From Ulva prolifera (Eukaryota > Chlorophyta > Ulvophyceae > Ulvales > Ulvaceae), in contig CM041198.1 of the NCBI GenBank assembly GCA_023078555.1, positions 5,956,924-6,020,923 on the forward strand: a DNA stretch of 64,000 nt, written 5' to 3'. Shown here piece after piece: positions 12,547 to 25,700 of the stretch. The notes beneath the pieces were generated by a model. The model saw nothing but the letters and a program-made list of their open reading frames with translations, searched no databases and was not told where the DNA came from. Within the stretch, counting starts at the first letter, position 1. Every line of letters begins with the position of its first letter. The position numbers were made by a program, and so were the translations under genes.

Positions 12547-15500
12547 ATGGAGTCCGATCACGATGAGCACTCCATTCTGGATGATCTAGGCGCTGAAGTG
12601 ACGGGCATTGCGTTTCCCGTCTCGTTGTGCATGGCCATCACCGTTGCTCTGGTAAGGCTTTTGCATCGAGACGACGGTAGCGAGGGGACAACGGTTGCTA
12701 TTGCAGAAGCTGTGTATACAGAAAGGGTATGCTCCCGCATCTGGTACAGCAGAGTGTGCTTCGCGCTGCACTGACCGGGGGGCGCATTGTTGCAGGAAGA
12801 AGACAGTGCGGGCAACAAACTCCGAGGTTCATTACTGAACGCACTAGTCTTCGTAGCAATCATCACATTAATGACATTTGTTATTGTTTTACTGTTCAAG
12901 TATGGGGTGCGTTCTCTCCTTTAGGCTGATGGGCTCTGCTGCTTCGTGGCGTTTGTGCTGAAGTTTGGGGAGGTACAGCAGGGCAGAGCCTCACTCGCGA
13001 GTGTTTGCAGTGCGTCAAGATCATTTATGGCTACATGGGATTCGCGACGTTCATGATTTTTTTCTTCATGACTGGGGGGATACTGTTGGACGTTCTGCAG
13101 ACAGTCAACATTCACATCGATGCAATATCCGTATGTTTTATATTGTACAACTTTTCGATAGTTGGATCAACGATACTTTTCTTCGCCCCTGCACCGCTCC
13201 TACTGAAACAGGTGTGTTTTCGATTTTTCAAGCTGCGCTGGCTGCGGCCGTTCCTGCCAGCTACATGAAAAAGTGGCCATCCTTGCATGCCAGCACAGCA
13301 CTGGCAAAGCTTGCAGTTTCCAGTGCGCCATATGTCGACTGCAGAGGTGTGATGGTGCACCATCACAGGTTAGAGCTGAGCACAGCAGGGCCAGGCAGTT
13401 TGCCTTCAGTAGTTGCTCAATGTGGCCATGCCAATCTCCTGTCGATGTCCTTCACCGGAAAGCTCCCAAACTGATACCGAACGCATCATATCCAGATGGA
13501 ATCAAGCTACAAATGTGTAGTTCACGTGGAATCCTCTAGCTTCGGCGAAAAGTGACATGGCTCTGTGGTACTTCATGTGGTACTTCAACCTGTGCCGCTG
13601 GTCAGTACACCCACAGGCGCTGCCGCCTCAGACCCAGAAACATCCGCATTAACATGCCATTCTCATGATTCGTGACGGGCAACACAACATTATTTGCCTC
13701 CACAGAGATACTGCTTTGGTTTCTTTACAAATGCGCTAATCGCCCCCAACTCACCTTGGTTTTCCTCACCACTGCCTACCGCACACAGGCTGTACCCTGT
13801 CAGGCGTGAAGGCACGCAGATTTGCGGTGCAGGGCTACCTCATGTGGACAGGCGTCGTCGTCGCGTACATCTTCACCTCCATCCCGGCCTGGACGACGTG
13901 GGTCCTCCTCGTCGCGATGGCCCTCTACGACCTCTTTGCAGTCCTCACGCCCCACGGCCCGCTCCAGATGCTCGTCAACCTTGCCATCGAGCGCGACGAG
14001 GACATCCCGGCGCTCGTGTACGAGGCGCGCGAGGTGCGCCGCCCGCGCCGCCGCGCGGCAGCGGCGGCCGCTGCGGCGCCGGACGGCGATTTCGCCAATG
14101 ACGCCGAGCACCTCCGCGATGGCACCGCTGCTGCCCCTGCAGACGGCGCCGTGCGCCACGGCGAAGACGCAGGCGTGGTTGCGGAGGCGGAGCGGCCGGC
14201 GTTCCGCGGTGGTGCTGGTGCCGCGGGCGCGGTGGGGGAAGCGACGGAGGATGGGATTCATATGGGGGACATCGACGGCGGGGCCGCGCACGGCGTCGCG
14301 CTGGGTGCGGGGTGGCCGGTTGGGAGCTCTGGCCGTGGGGCGCTGTCGCATGAGCTCGCCCGCCTGCACCGACCTCCGGTGTGCCCCCCAATCCTGATCT
14401 CTGCCCTTACCCAAGACAGCGATATCTTGAGTGAACAGCACAGCGCGTTGCCGCGTTTTGACAGCTTTGCACCAGCATCACAACTTCTGCGGAACAGCCA
14501 GGCGACGTCGACATGCGGCCTCCATCTGTCCCCGGCCCACCGATGGGGCTGTTGAACACCTCTGTCGCAAGTGTGCGTTGATGAGCGTAGCATTGTAGCC
14601 TCCCTGGGTATCACTCCCTGGGCTCGCGGTGATGGAGCGACCCAATGTCAAAGTAGATCCAATGGCACTGCAAGTCGTCTACGTGTCTTTGCCATCACAG
14701 GCCTGCTGCCGGTGCACATCTCAGTGCCCTCCAAACTTGTGCCCCCTTCATGCGGCAGGCCAGGCTGCCATGGGGACCCCAGTCTGACTGCGGTGACTCC
14801 GGTGTATGCGTGGAAAGGGGCGTACAAACGTTTTGTTGTCTTCCTGTGTTTTGTTGGCCCTTCCCTGTCTGTGTTGACAACCTCCACTGCGTAGCACTGC
14901 GGCTGCATGCCATGAGTTTCTCTCACGCACACGCCACAAGCACTCACCCCCGGAGTTCATGTCACACAGGTGCCGCAGTTTGTGCAACGGCTGGGCCGGT
15001 GGCTGCAGGTGCGGGAGGGGTCACCGACGCTGTACGGTGGCGCGGCACAGGCCGACGGCACCGCAGCCGCCGGCGCGAGGCCTGCCGACGCCGGCAGCGA
15101 GGGCGTGTCGGTCGGGGACGCCGCCACCGAGAGCCTGCTTGCGGCAACTGAGCCGATCTCGTCGACGTCGACGCAGGGGCCGCCGCCGCCGCCGCTGGAG
15201 CCACCGGACGCGCAGTCGATGCCCCCCGCGGATGCTGCGGCCGGGGGGGGCGGCGCCGGCGATCCACGTGCGCCTCCACACCTCTCCGTCAGCAGTCTGC
15301 GGGTCCCTTGCTGCGAGCGTGCTGTGGGGCCTGCTTTAGCGCCTATTACGTAAGCAGCGTGTCCTGAAACCAGAAGGAAAGATGGCGGTGTGGCTTGATT
15401 GCAGGGCGTGCCGCTCGGCTGGGTCATTGCGCAAGCGTACAGACTTTGGATCAGTGCCACACAACGCCCCCGCATGTGTTGATCCATTGTTCCGGTGTGA

Positions 15501-16348
15501 TGGCTGCGGCGCGCCAGCCGCCTGCTTGCCCAGCCCCAGCCAATGCAGTCTCCCGCACGCTTTCCGTCGTATTCCTCCCGTCGAGTGCCTGTGCTGACGC
15601 CGTGCCCCCATGCTATTGTGGTGCACCACGTGCCTGGTACCTCCCAGCGATTCAGAGGATGTGCCTGGTCAGCCGATGACGGCGGCGGTGCGTGTGCAGC
15701 GCGGCGGATGCGGCGGCGGGACGTGCTGCGGGCGGAGGGCGAGGTTGAGGACCCGTACGACCTCGGCATGCCGGCCGCCGTGAAGCTCGGCCTCGGGGAC
15801 TTCATCTTCTACTCCGTGCTCGTCGGCCGCGCCTCGCGCTACGACTGGATGACCGTCTACTCCACCTTCATCTCCGTCGTAGCCGGTGCGCCTCATCCCG
15901 ACGACCTCGCGAACGATGCCTTGCAGAATGCGCTGGATGAGATTTGTACAGAATAGATCTCTTCTGATCTACGGACACGCATCGTGTCTTCTCGATGTTA
16001 TGCTCCCGTGACTGTGCAGGACTCAGCTTCCATGGTCCTCACCCTGGGGCGCAATGCCTGCTGTCATCATCTCTCTTGTGTTGCCATTCGCCGTTCATGC
16101 CGGCACATTGCAGTGTTTGGAAATGATAGTCGGTGGCACGATTACAGTGGGACAGTGGCGATGTTGATTTGAGTTGCATGCGGCTGTCTGCAGGTCTGGG
16201 CATCACGCTGTGGCTATTGGCGGTCGCGAGGAAGGCGCTCCCTGCGCTTCCCGTGTCGATCGCGCTCGGAGTCATCTTCTACTTCCTCACCCGCGCAACC
16301 CTTGAGCCCTTCATCACACCCGCCTTCCCCGCCCTCGTCGCGTGGTAG
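12547..16348 (+). CDS. Presenilin, catalytic subunit of gamma-secretase-type intramembrane aspartyl protease
   Basis: Seven exons fit in phase: 12547-12726, 12796-12906, 13011-13211, about 13812-14378, 14970-15267, 15673-15885 and 16194-16348, giving about 574 residues. The protein cleaves transmembrane substrates within the membrane. Visible hallmarks are TM1 ([19 protein letters not shown]), [19 protein letters not shown], the TM6 catalytic motif ALYDLFAVL (Asp about 204), the TM7 motif GLGDF (Asp about 495) and ALPALP near residue 543, which is required for activity. The C-terminus ends in the last membrane segment, as in the family. The loop between the two catalytic aspartates is long (about 290 residues), rich in Ala, Arg and Gly, and poorly conserved. 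Exons 1-3 are near 50% GC, whereas exons 4-6 are much richer. The exon 4 start is the only boundary not firmly placed. Identification is very secure. Confidence 0.95.
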
Positions 16349-18810
16349 GCCGCCGTTGGGCACGCCTTGTGCATGAGGCAGACTCCGAGCAGCATGCCTG
16401 GGGCTCAAGGGCGTGCCCGCGTACTCACCCGAGGGTACACAGATTCCTGCATGGCGGTGTGTACAGAGATGCGCTTGCGGCCGAAGCCGCGAAGGAGCAT
16501 TCGGGCATCGTGTGGGGGTGCCGTGCCATGCTCACCAGGTGCATGCAGCTTGCGCCACACAGCCAAGAAGGCCGCCGTGGGGCAACCTTCCAGGTGTCCC
16601 TGGGGCACAGGTGGACTCGATAGCAGGCCGTTGCCTGCTTGTGACATCCTTAGTGAATGAATAAGCGTCCCCGCTCGCATGCTGGGACATGGTCACTGGG
16701 CCAGCGTGCACGTTTTACATGGACAGAATTGAGGGGGCAGGTAGCTCAGAACAGGTAACAAAACCTGATGCGGCGTGAGACACCCACCTAGCACCACAAC
16801 CGCCGCAACCGTACAATCGTCTCATAGCACCTCCGCCTGCGTTCTGCCCCTAAGTGGCCCTAGCGCCGTCGCATCGGACACGGTTCTAGCCATTTACTGG
16901 AAGAAACTTGTAGAATTGTGGGTTGCTGAAAATGCCGGGGCATATCATCGTGAGACTGAGGTGCCGTGTGTCGTCCATGGTCAGATGCGATTCCCAACCA
17001 CCTCATCAGGAGCACTGTGCACACATAGCAGCCTTACATCCCCATACGTGCGCATGCGTTTTGCGTGCCCGTCCGCCCCCGTTGATGTGGTGTTGTACTG
17101 GTGGTGCACACTACCAAACACACCAGCTTGTCACCTTCAAATTCGTTGTGACTCCGCACCTCGAACAAGGCACTGCAACTGGCCAGCACTGTTGCCTCAA
17201 ATTTCCATCTACTGTGCGTACTGCAATGATCATGCGCCGCCACATTCTGAGAGCTCGCTACCAATCACTGTTGCCTGCAGAGGCACCGACCTGGGCCTGA
17301 GCAGCAGCATTTTTATCTTGTTTTCTTGTTTCTCGCTGAAGCGGAGTGTCCTGTTTCATCCATAGCACATCCATGCGGGCACGGCTGCTGTGTAATATGT
17401 TTATGCTGGTCTGAGCGTGGCACAGATCTGCGCTTAGTGCATCTGGCGCTGCCAGTCTCGCAACATCTCGTGACTCAGCGACCTCTCGAGAGGCTGCTGT
17501 ACTGAATCGACCACCTTTGCTCGGTATCGGAGCAGCAAACACGCTCAACCTGCAAGGCACTGGGTACTGTCGAGGAAGTACTGTTCAGAAACTACCACAT
17601 TCAGGACGCAGCAAAAATCACACATGATGCGAGTAACTCGATGCAGTATTGCATGGCGACGCGCTTTCGCATAGTGTGCTTCGCTGCCATTGGTGACTCG
17701 GGGTATGCCAATGTATCTCGGCGACTGCCTGGGCGCCCCCATGCCAGGACTGCCAGATATCTCATACAGTATGCGTCACACCAGACATTGTGCTCATGGT
17801 GGTGTTGATTGTGCTCATGGCAGTGTAAGCTGCGTCATCTTCAGGTGCAGCGATGAAGACTGCCATGTGTGTGTTTCAAGGACAAAGCAAGCGAGGCAGG
17901 TAGCACCGCAGGCAAGAACCAGGGGAACCGCACACCACGCAACAAGCCACACGAAGCACACGCCAAAACACCCACGCAACGGCAGCACCCGCGCCGGCCA
18001 CAGCCACACAGCCATGTGTGACGATGTTACCATAGCCTGCAGGTCAGGAACCGAATAGCCCGTGCCAGTGCAGCAGTGGCGGCATGATGCGATTCGCTCT
18101 GCACTATGCTAGACCCGTGTTGGGTGGGGCTTCCAGCCACAGTCGGTTGCAGCTGCGATTGATTCACTGGAATTCCTTGCAGCTTTTGCAGCTAGGGCGA
18201 GGCTGTACTGCCGTTGGACTTGATCAGTGGTAAGTGACATCTATATTGTTATCTGTTTCATACTCGTCTTGCAAAATGTCATCACGGCAACAACACTCAC
18301 AGGCAACGGCCCATGCAACAAGCAGCACTGCGGTGTACAACTCTCGAGTACTCTCCTCAAGCAAACACCGTTTTACAGCGTCAGGTCGTCATCCTGTATG
18401 TGGGCATGATTACATAGCCATACGCATAGGGACATACACAACTGTGAAAACCGGGGACCGACTGTAAAATCGTGGACAGACCCACGTCACACCCTGCAGT
18501 GCGCAGCCTGGGTCCAAGCAGAACATAATAAAGAATCAATAAAGAAATGCACTCTGTACACATGTAACTATGCTGACGTAGAGAAGGCCTGCACCTCCGC
18601 AGCAGCACGGCCGAGTCAACACACACCATATCACATCGTATCACCACATCCTCTATGTACACACATGGACCTGCATGTCTGTCTCTGCATAACGGGCACC
18701 AGTGCATAAACTACACCCCGCGTACTCTGAGGACCGCTTTCAGCCACAATATCGGCCAAGGAATTTCGCCGCTGCCGACATGCACACGGAGGGTGGTCCG
18801 TGGCTGCTCG
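16349..18810. other. Convergent intergenic region, no gene recognised
   Basis: Lies between the 3' ends of presenilin (+) and the dienelactone hydrolase gene (-). Plus-strand frames such as 16775-17365 show no family motifs and no exon-like GC bias. The repeated AATAAAGAA at 18526-18545 could belong to a 3' UTR. Confidence 0.4.
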
Positions 18811-20574
18811 TCACACATCCACTCCGGTCTCCTGGAGCAGGTGCCTCCGAAGAAAGAGCACCGCGCGGCCGAGCACGCGCTCCCCCGCCTCCCCCTGCTT
18901 GCCCGCCTGGTGCACAAACCCATGCTGCGCGCCCGCCTCGACATGGATCTGCACCGGGTCCGCTGCCGCGACGGCGCCGCCGCCGCCGCCGCTGCCGCGG
19001 CTCCTCCGCCGCGCGCGCACCCCCCGCATCTCCTCGATCGCCGCCGCCGGCACGAGCGCGTCCTCGCCGGCAAAGTTGAGCATGAGCGGGTGGCGCACGC
19101 GCGCGAGCGCGGCCGCGTCGATGCGGGTGCCGTAGAACGAAACCCCACAGGAATAGGCCCACCGCGGAGGGGGGGTGAACAGCCCCCCTGCGCCGTCTCC
19201 GCACAGCGTGTCGTCGTCGATCGAAGAGACGGAGGACTCGACGTCGAGGTAGGTGGCTGGGGGGGCGCTGCAGGCTTCTAGAAGGTCGGTGCGGGAGTTG
19301 CCGAGGGCATCGACGACCCGGCCACCGCCGAAGCAGAAACCAAGTAGCGCGATGCGGGTCATGCCGGCGGAGGCCATGCATGCGGCGACTGCGGCCGCGA
19401 CGTCAACCGGCCAGGTTTCTGCGTGGGCGGGGGAGGTGGCGTGAGGGGTGCGGCAGAGCAGTGCTACGTGCGTAATGCATTTAGCGACTCGCTACGCGGC
19501 GGATGTATCTAGCTGCAGGTGGGGATTTGGAGCTCTGTTGTGGTGGAGCCACGTGTCGGAAGGTGTCCGTGCATGCGTTGAAGCGGAGATGTCTGGTAGG
19601 CAAGATCGTCCAGACATCACACCGAACTGAGAGAGGCTGGTCTGTGCACAACTTGCCACAGGGATCTGGGCGGAAGAGCAGGGCTGACCGGTGGTACCGT
19701 CGTGGATGCAGGCTAAGCACTGAGACAGCGACCAATCGCGCGACTCGCAGAGATCTGGGGAGAATGCGGCGAATGCAGCGAGTAGATCAGGTGGAGTGAC
19801 ATGTTGCACAAACTCGATTTCTACTGGACAGCAGTCCTCAGCCTGACTTCGCTCCAGCATCACCTGGAATGGAAGTCAGCCGGATGAACGACCGGCATTG
19901 ACACGGCAACTGGCTTGTTGAGTGACAGATCTAGTGTGTATGAGAGGGAAATCACATTGTAGAGAGGAGTCTTCTGTGCTGCACTGTTGCTGGAGCAGGC
20001 ACGAGGAGAGCACGAGCTGGGAGCGGATCGCACCACCAATGTTTGACCGCCACTCCTCAAACGGACCAGCAGAAACCGGCGTGTCCTCGGGCCAAGGCTC
20101 CCCTCGGAACAGATCGGGCATGTAGACAGAGCACTGCAGTTCGTTTGCCAGGCGCTGGCACATCCGTAAGTTGTCGGTGGTGTCGCAGCCAAATATGTCA
20201 CTCAACATCAAGACTGCTGCTGCCTCACTGCCTGGATGGCTCCGTCCGCCGTCCCCGTTGTGCGAGCGGGCAGGAGTCGAATCAAAGCCCTGCGAGGAGA
20301 TGCCTTGGTCGCTAGAGCCTGTGTCGGATCTCTGAGGCACGAAGACATGGCAGCGTGTTGTCTGCCCAGCGACTGCAGTTAGCAGGAGGGAAGATTTCGG
20401 ACGAGCCGGCTGAGCAGGGCTGTCAGCATGAGCACACATTGTCGTTTTATGTTCGAAAATCTTGATGGTGTGCAGTGGACGGGCCCTCGGCTGGGATCGT
20501 CGTGCCGCTGGAGCGCAGCGTCCGGCGTTGCTCACAGGCAGCTTATGCAACCTGCAACCGAAACCGGGACTCAT
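18811..20574 (-). CDS. Dienelactone hydrolase family protein (alpha/beta hydrolase)
   Basis: Two exons in phase: 20574-20034 and 19418-18811, joined at an N-I-G-E-T-W-P sequence with a GTGCGA donor and a GCAG acceptor. Family members hydrolyse enol-lactone or related esters with a Cys-Asp-His triad. The nucleophile lies in GFCFGGGRV, the aspartate in AGEDALVP and the histidine in AQHGFVH. VLMLSDIFGCD and VYMPDLFRGEPWP in exon 1, and GVSFYGTR in exon 2, are typical of plant homologues. Two low-complexity insertions are present: about 45 residues after the nucleophile elbow and a Gly/Ala/Arg-rich stretch before the histidine. The start may be the upstream Met (20574) or MCAHADSP (20439). The physiological substrate is unknown. 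It is transcribed divergently from the PSMD5-like gene. Confidence 0.88.
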
Positions 20575-21695
20575 CGCATCGCATACGGGTCCATGAGAGA
20601 CGCATTGTCAACCGCTGCGGTGACCATGTTGCTTTGCCCTCTGCGCACATGGCCGTTTACTTGTGATTTTATCCCAGACGTGGTCAAGGCAGATTGCAAC
20701 AGCCATGCTCGGAGTGCGCAATGCCTCCGTGCTCAATGTGAGTAGGCGCCCGCATGCGCATGACTTACTGCATGTAGTGACATGTAAATAATCGAATGTT
20801 CGGCGTACGCGGAATCACTATTCATATGCAGCGAATTGACGTGGTGAGCAGTCACTGGCTATCGCGCTCATCTACGCCGCTGGAATTAAATCGGTCAAGC
20901 GCGAGATACATTATAGGGCACAGGTGCGCATAATCTCTGTACCAGATGTTGCACGTGCGACGAATGCGTCCAGCAAACACCGGCCATTAGCAGGAGGTGC
21001 ACTCCTGGTCTCGGTCAGCGACCCGCCCAATGGTGTGGCTGAGGGGGCGGTCGAACGACGCACAACGTTGCGATACTGCAAGTTGCATGCGTAATGTTAG
21101 ATGACAAGGATTATGTGGCAATGCGGTCGTCCGGTAGCGTGCGATATATGGTATCAGTCAGATGCATCGATGGGCGGTGTTCATCTCAACGGCTCGACAG
21201 ACACAGCAATGCAACCCAACCTCTACCGCTAATCCGGCTGCAAGTACATTTCATCAGCTTCAGGAGTGGTCAGGCATACCTGCATGTTGCCATAGAGCAC
21301 GCAATCAGGCGCACTTCGACGATTTGCAAGACACCTTCAGTGCGTCAATCTCCTGATGTATGCACAATTGGAACACTCGCGCGCTCACAGCCTCTTGGAT
21401 GATATAAATGTCTGTAGCGAGTTATTCTCGGCCTGTCTCAGGCAGATGAAACGGCCACACGCTGTGGACAGGAGATTGAAGTGACGCTACGCGCTGTGGT
21501 TCCACACTGAAGCGTTTTGAGATATATATGGCCCCAAATGACGCTGTTTATCTTCAAATCTCAGCTTCGTACTGTTTGCAGGAAGTGTATCCGGCAATTC
21601 ACGGCCGCAGACCTGCGTGACCTACATCGGTCGTCGACGCAACTTTCAGTCCTCCGGAAGAAGCACTATTCAGCACCAAAAGATTCGGCGTAAAG
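20575..21695. promoter_or_regulatory. Divergent intergenic region (inferred promoters)
   Basis: It separates the starts of the minus-strand hydrolase and the plus-strand PSMD5-like gene, so both promoters should lie here. No TATA box or other element can be named with confidence, and no gene is seen in it. Confidence 0.4.
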
Positions 21696-22710
21696 ATGAC
21701 TCAAGCTATTGTCGCAGACATTGTTGCTGCATGCGAGGCAGTGCTTCTATCACCCAAGGCTGCCCCGACACTCGAGGGCTTTCTTACGGAGCATTCTGTG
21801 GCGTCCGTATCCATGTGCGTGCGATAGGGCAGGCCTGCTGTATGATACCTACCACAACTGCAAATCGGGCGGCCTCAGCATACTTGATTGCCAAGGCGCT
21901 GAAGCACGAGGTCATGGAGCGTGCATGTGTGACGGTTGCCGCGGTGGCATCCGATCGTGGTCATGAAGCTGCGCATGTCCGTTTGCAGGGCTCTACAAGA
22001 GCTAGCCAGCGATGCGGACTCATCTGCTGACGCCGATGTCACCATCCGTGCAATCAAACAGCTCACCAGCGCCACTCAAGCACCTGCGCCTCTCGCGAAG
22101 ATGCTCGCGTCGGCCCAGGCTGCCTTAGCAGCCCCAGCCCCCAGCCTCCGCATCCTCGGATGCCACATCATCGCACAATGGCTGCGGTGTACTGGCGAGG
22201 AGTCAGACACGAAGCAGCCTGTGTCGCTGCTCCTGTACATGCTCGAGGTGCCTGCCTGACCCAGTGCAGGCCCGTTCGCCCTGTCATGGGTCTGGCAGGC
22301 TGTTGTCCAGGCTGCAAACCACACACACTACCCACAGCTGAAAGTGCAAGCATGTTGCATGTCGCGACATCCACGCATGCAGTGGCATAGTGGCCAAATC
22401 ACTGGATTGCCACACATGTCCACCACGGCAAGCAGCGATCTCGGCCTGTCACAGCCAGTAGGACAGCCAGCAGCGAGCTGCTCGTTCAGGATGGCGACAC
22501 AGACGTCGCGGAGGCATCTGCGGCTGCTCTGCAGCAGGTCGCGACGGACTCGGAGCGCCTGCAGCGCTTCCTCGAGAGCCGGCCGGAGCAGCTGCAGGCG
22601 GTGATGGACCACGAGGACGCCGTCGCCCGCTCGCGCGGCCTCGCACTCATGGTGCGCTTCGCCGCGGCCTCTCCAGAGGCAGCACAGGCGGTCCTCAACA
22701 GTGGTGCGCT

Positions 22711-22747
<37 letters not shown>

Positions 22748-25700
22748 ACATTCACAGGTTTCGCGGTGGTGCCTTCAGTTGTCGTGTGGGTGGGCAGCCT
22801 TTGGCTGTGTTTCAGTCTACCTGACTGATCGGTTTCTGAGCTGATGTGTTGTTGATCTGTGTTGTCCTTTAAATAGTGTTCTGCCATACAATGGCCTTGA
22901 CTTTTGTAAATTGACATTTACTGGCCTGGCCTCTTGCCTCAATCTGTGCCTAGAACCTCGCCGACAGAACACCGCACACGGGTGTCCGAGCGGAGGCTGC
23001 GCGGCCTGCCGCAAACAGCGCTCCGGAGAGGATCGACATCTCGGCGCCACGCACACACGGCCCGTGTCACCCTCGAACGTGACTGCTCCAGCCACCAGGA
23101 TCCATTCCCAAATGAGCTAGCGCCGACGTCCCAGTTTCTGGAGCCGCTGAACGCAACACGCTCAGCCGTGCGCATTGCACAAGCATGCGCCGGCACGTGC
23201 GTACGCACCAAGCACTGCCTCACGTGGCAGTTTCACATGTGTTGCTGTTCATGTGGTGCGCGTCCCTGCGGTGCTATCTGCCTCCTCGACTTGGTCCTTG
23301 CAACACACGCGGGGCCGGCCTCGTGCAGCCCAAACGGTACAAGGACTCTGGATTGCATGGCCTGGCACCCCATCATGCATCCACACTTTGCAACCAACAA
23401 CAGTGATCTAAATCCAGGGTACATGTGTGGTGTGCATAAACACAGAATCTCTGTGAGCCGGCAGGTCTAAAGCACCAGGTTTGAATCCGCTTTAGAACAC
23501 GGATTGTGTAAAAAGCTGTTTTGATGTCACTTTTGTCACGAAGGACTGTCTTAGACGAATTGAGGGCACCGGCCGCGTGGTGGTGTGATCGTCCAAAGCA
23601 GGCGGAGTCGAGCTGCGCATCAGATGTGTGGGGAACCACTCTCGGGGTTGCACGAGCGTGGCAGATGTGAGCCAGGCATGCGAGCTGGGAGCGGCCATGC
23701 GTGTGCCGTCACAGCGGCTGTTGAGCGTTACGCTGCCGGCTCCGTGTCGGCCACTGCTGTTTGGTCACTGTCGGCGCCACACTGAAGACTGACCTCATTG
23801 CTACTGCGGTTGAGGTTATGTCGTGATGTGTGCGATTTGTGCTATACGGTCTGGCGGAGCCAATAGGCAGGCACAATCGCGTATCGTGTGAGGACGATCC
23901 GACCTACTCCATCCCACTGACTCTGTCCGATCGTCTCGAGCTTCTCTTGCTGTGTGCTTTCTGCATGCTCACGTGGCTAACCCTTCACAGTTATCTTTAT
24001 TTTCCTGATCTCCTGATCTCAAAAGTAGCTGAAAATGTTGCGAACGTTATGATTTGTCTGCTCAAGCTCGACACTGAGAGTGTGCTCCAGTGCAGAGCCA
24101 CAACCTGTTTTCACCATGCATGGCGAGAGTGCCCTCAGCAGTCTCGCATACATACATGCAGGGGTGCTGCAGCGGTTTCTGGCGGAGCTCGCGGCCGAAG
24201 GCGACGTCCTCGCGCGCCTCGCCGCGCTGCAGCAGCTGCTCGAGCTCGCGCAGCACGAGACCGTGCCGGCCGTGCTGCGCGCCGAGATCGCGCCGCACGT
24301 CATGGCCCTCATGGCCGCGTCCGACGAGCCCCCGATGCAGCAGGCCGCGATCGCCGCGACGGCGGCCCTGCTGCGCAGCGGCGACGACACCGCGCTCGTC
24401 GCCGAGGCCGTGCGCCACCTCAACGCCGTCCTGCAGGTGCGTGACCTCCAATTGGTCGCATGCATGAGCCACATGCATGTGGTTCTGATGGCACAGACGT
24501 GAAACCCATCCATGCAGCGTGTGCACAGTGTGGCCGCTGCAGACGGGGATGTTCCTCACATGCATGGTGTGCATGCATGAGGCTTACGGCTACTGCACGG
24601 CGTTGAGGTTTGTCCTTGCAGCGGGGGTTGCAGTGGACGTGCGTCGCACCGTCGCAACACACGCTTGTGCGCGGCCGCCATGCACCGCTGCCACAAGTCG
24701 GTGACCCGGCGAGTGACAGCGGTCGCCACCACTGCAGGAGGACGATGCGCCGGTGCCGATCCAAGCCCACATGTGGGACGCGGTGAGCATGCTGGCGGGC
24801 GCAAAGGAGAGCCGCGCCGCGATCGCACTCTCGCCGCTGCTGCCCCTCCTCGTGCACCGTGCCCTCGGCCGCGGTGTGCCGCAACCCGTCCGCGTTGCCG
24901 CCATGCATGCGCTGGCTGCGTGCGCCGGCGCGGAGGAGACCAGCAGCGACGCCGACATGCTGCGCGCGCTTCTCTCCTCCGAGGTGCGCTGGCCGGCGGT
25001 GCTGCGCGCTGCCATGCATGCTGTGCACCATCGGGGGCTTGCGCTACGAGCTTGTGTTCTGCAGCTTGTATTGGAGTGCAATTACGTGAACAGTGACGAG
25101 GAGCGGTGCGCAGTTGTGCTTGGGGACTGTTTGTGACAGAACGCACGAGGGGGCTTTACACCGCTAGCACGCCTCGCCGTGCTTCTGCGGCATGCATGCT
25201 TGACTCCACGCGGGTGTTGCCATGTCGGGCGCACCTCCGACGCAGTTCAACGGACCGCTGAGAGCCAGTTCGTATGAGGCATGTGTGAAATGCATTGCAT
25301 ACATGCGTGTCAGCGTGCGGCTGTGCAGGCGGAGGCGGCGCTGAAGGCTGAACTGTTTGAGCACGCACTCCCGGACACCAACGTGGCGTCAGGCCTGGCG
25401 CAGAAGGTGCTGGAGCTGCTGCAGCAACCCTTTGAGGACATGAAGGTGCCGCAGCCCCTCTTCAGAACGAATCACGTATCAAGTGCATTTGACTGCAGTG
25501 GCTTGCAGTGTGTCTCGCAGTTCCACCATGCACTGCCCCGCGCTCGTGTAGTATGTTCGCCCAATCCCCCTCGCAGCGCTTCTCATGCTAGCCCCAACGC
25601 CGACACAGGGAGAGTGTTCATGCACCATATGAATCACCAGTGTTCATGCACCATATGATATGATGTATGTCGCTGTGGCAGCGACAGTGGCACTGTGGTG

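Noticed and set aside
13800..14441. 213-residue minus-strand frame opposite presenilin exon 4
   Set aside because: Shadow of a GC-rich coding exon.
16775..17365. 196-residue plus-strand frame
   Set aside because: No domain, no exon-type composition, and located in a convergent intergenic region.
19492..19863. Possible middle exon of the hydrolase (VMLERSQAEDC...)
   Set aside because: It would be out of phase with exon 1 and hit a stop. Direct joining of 20034 to 19418 restores the family alignment.
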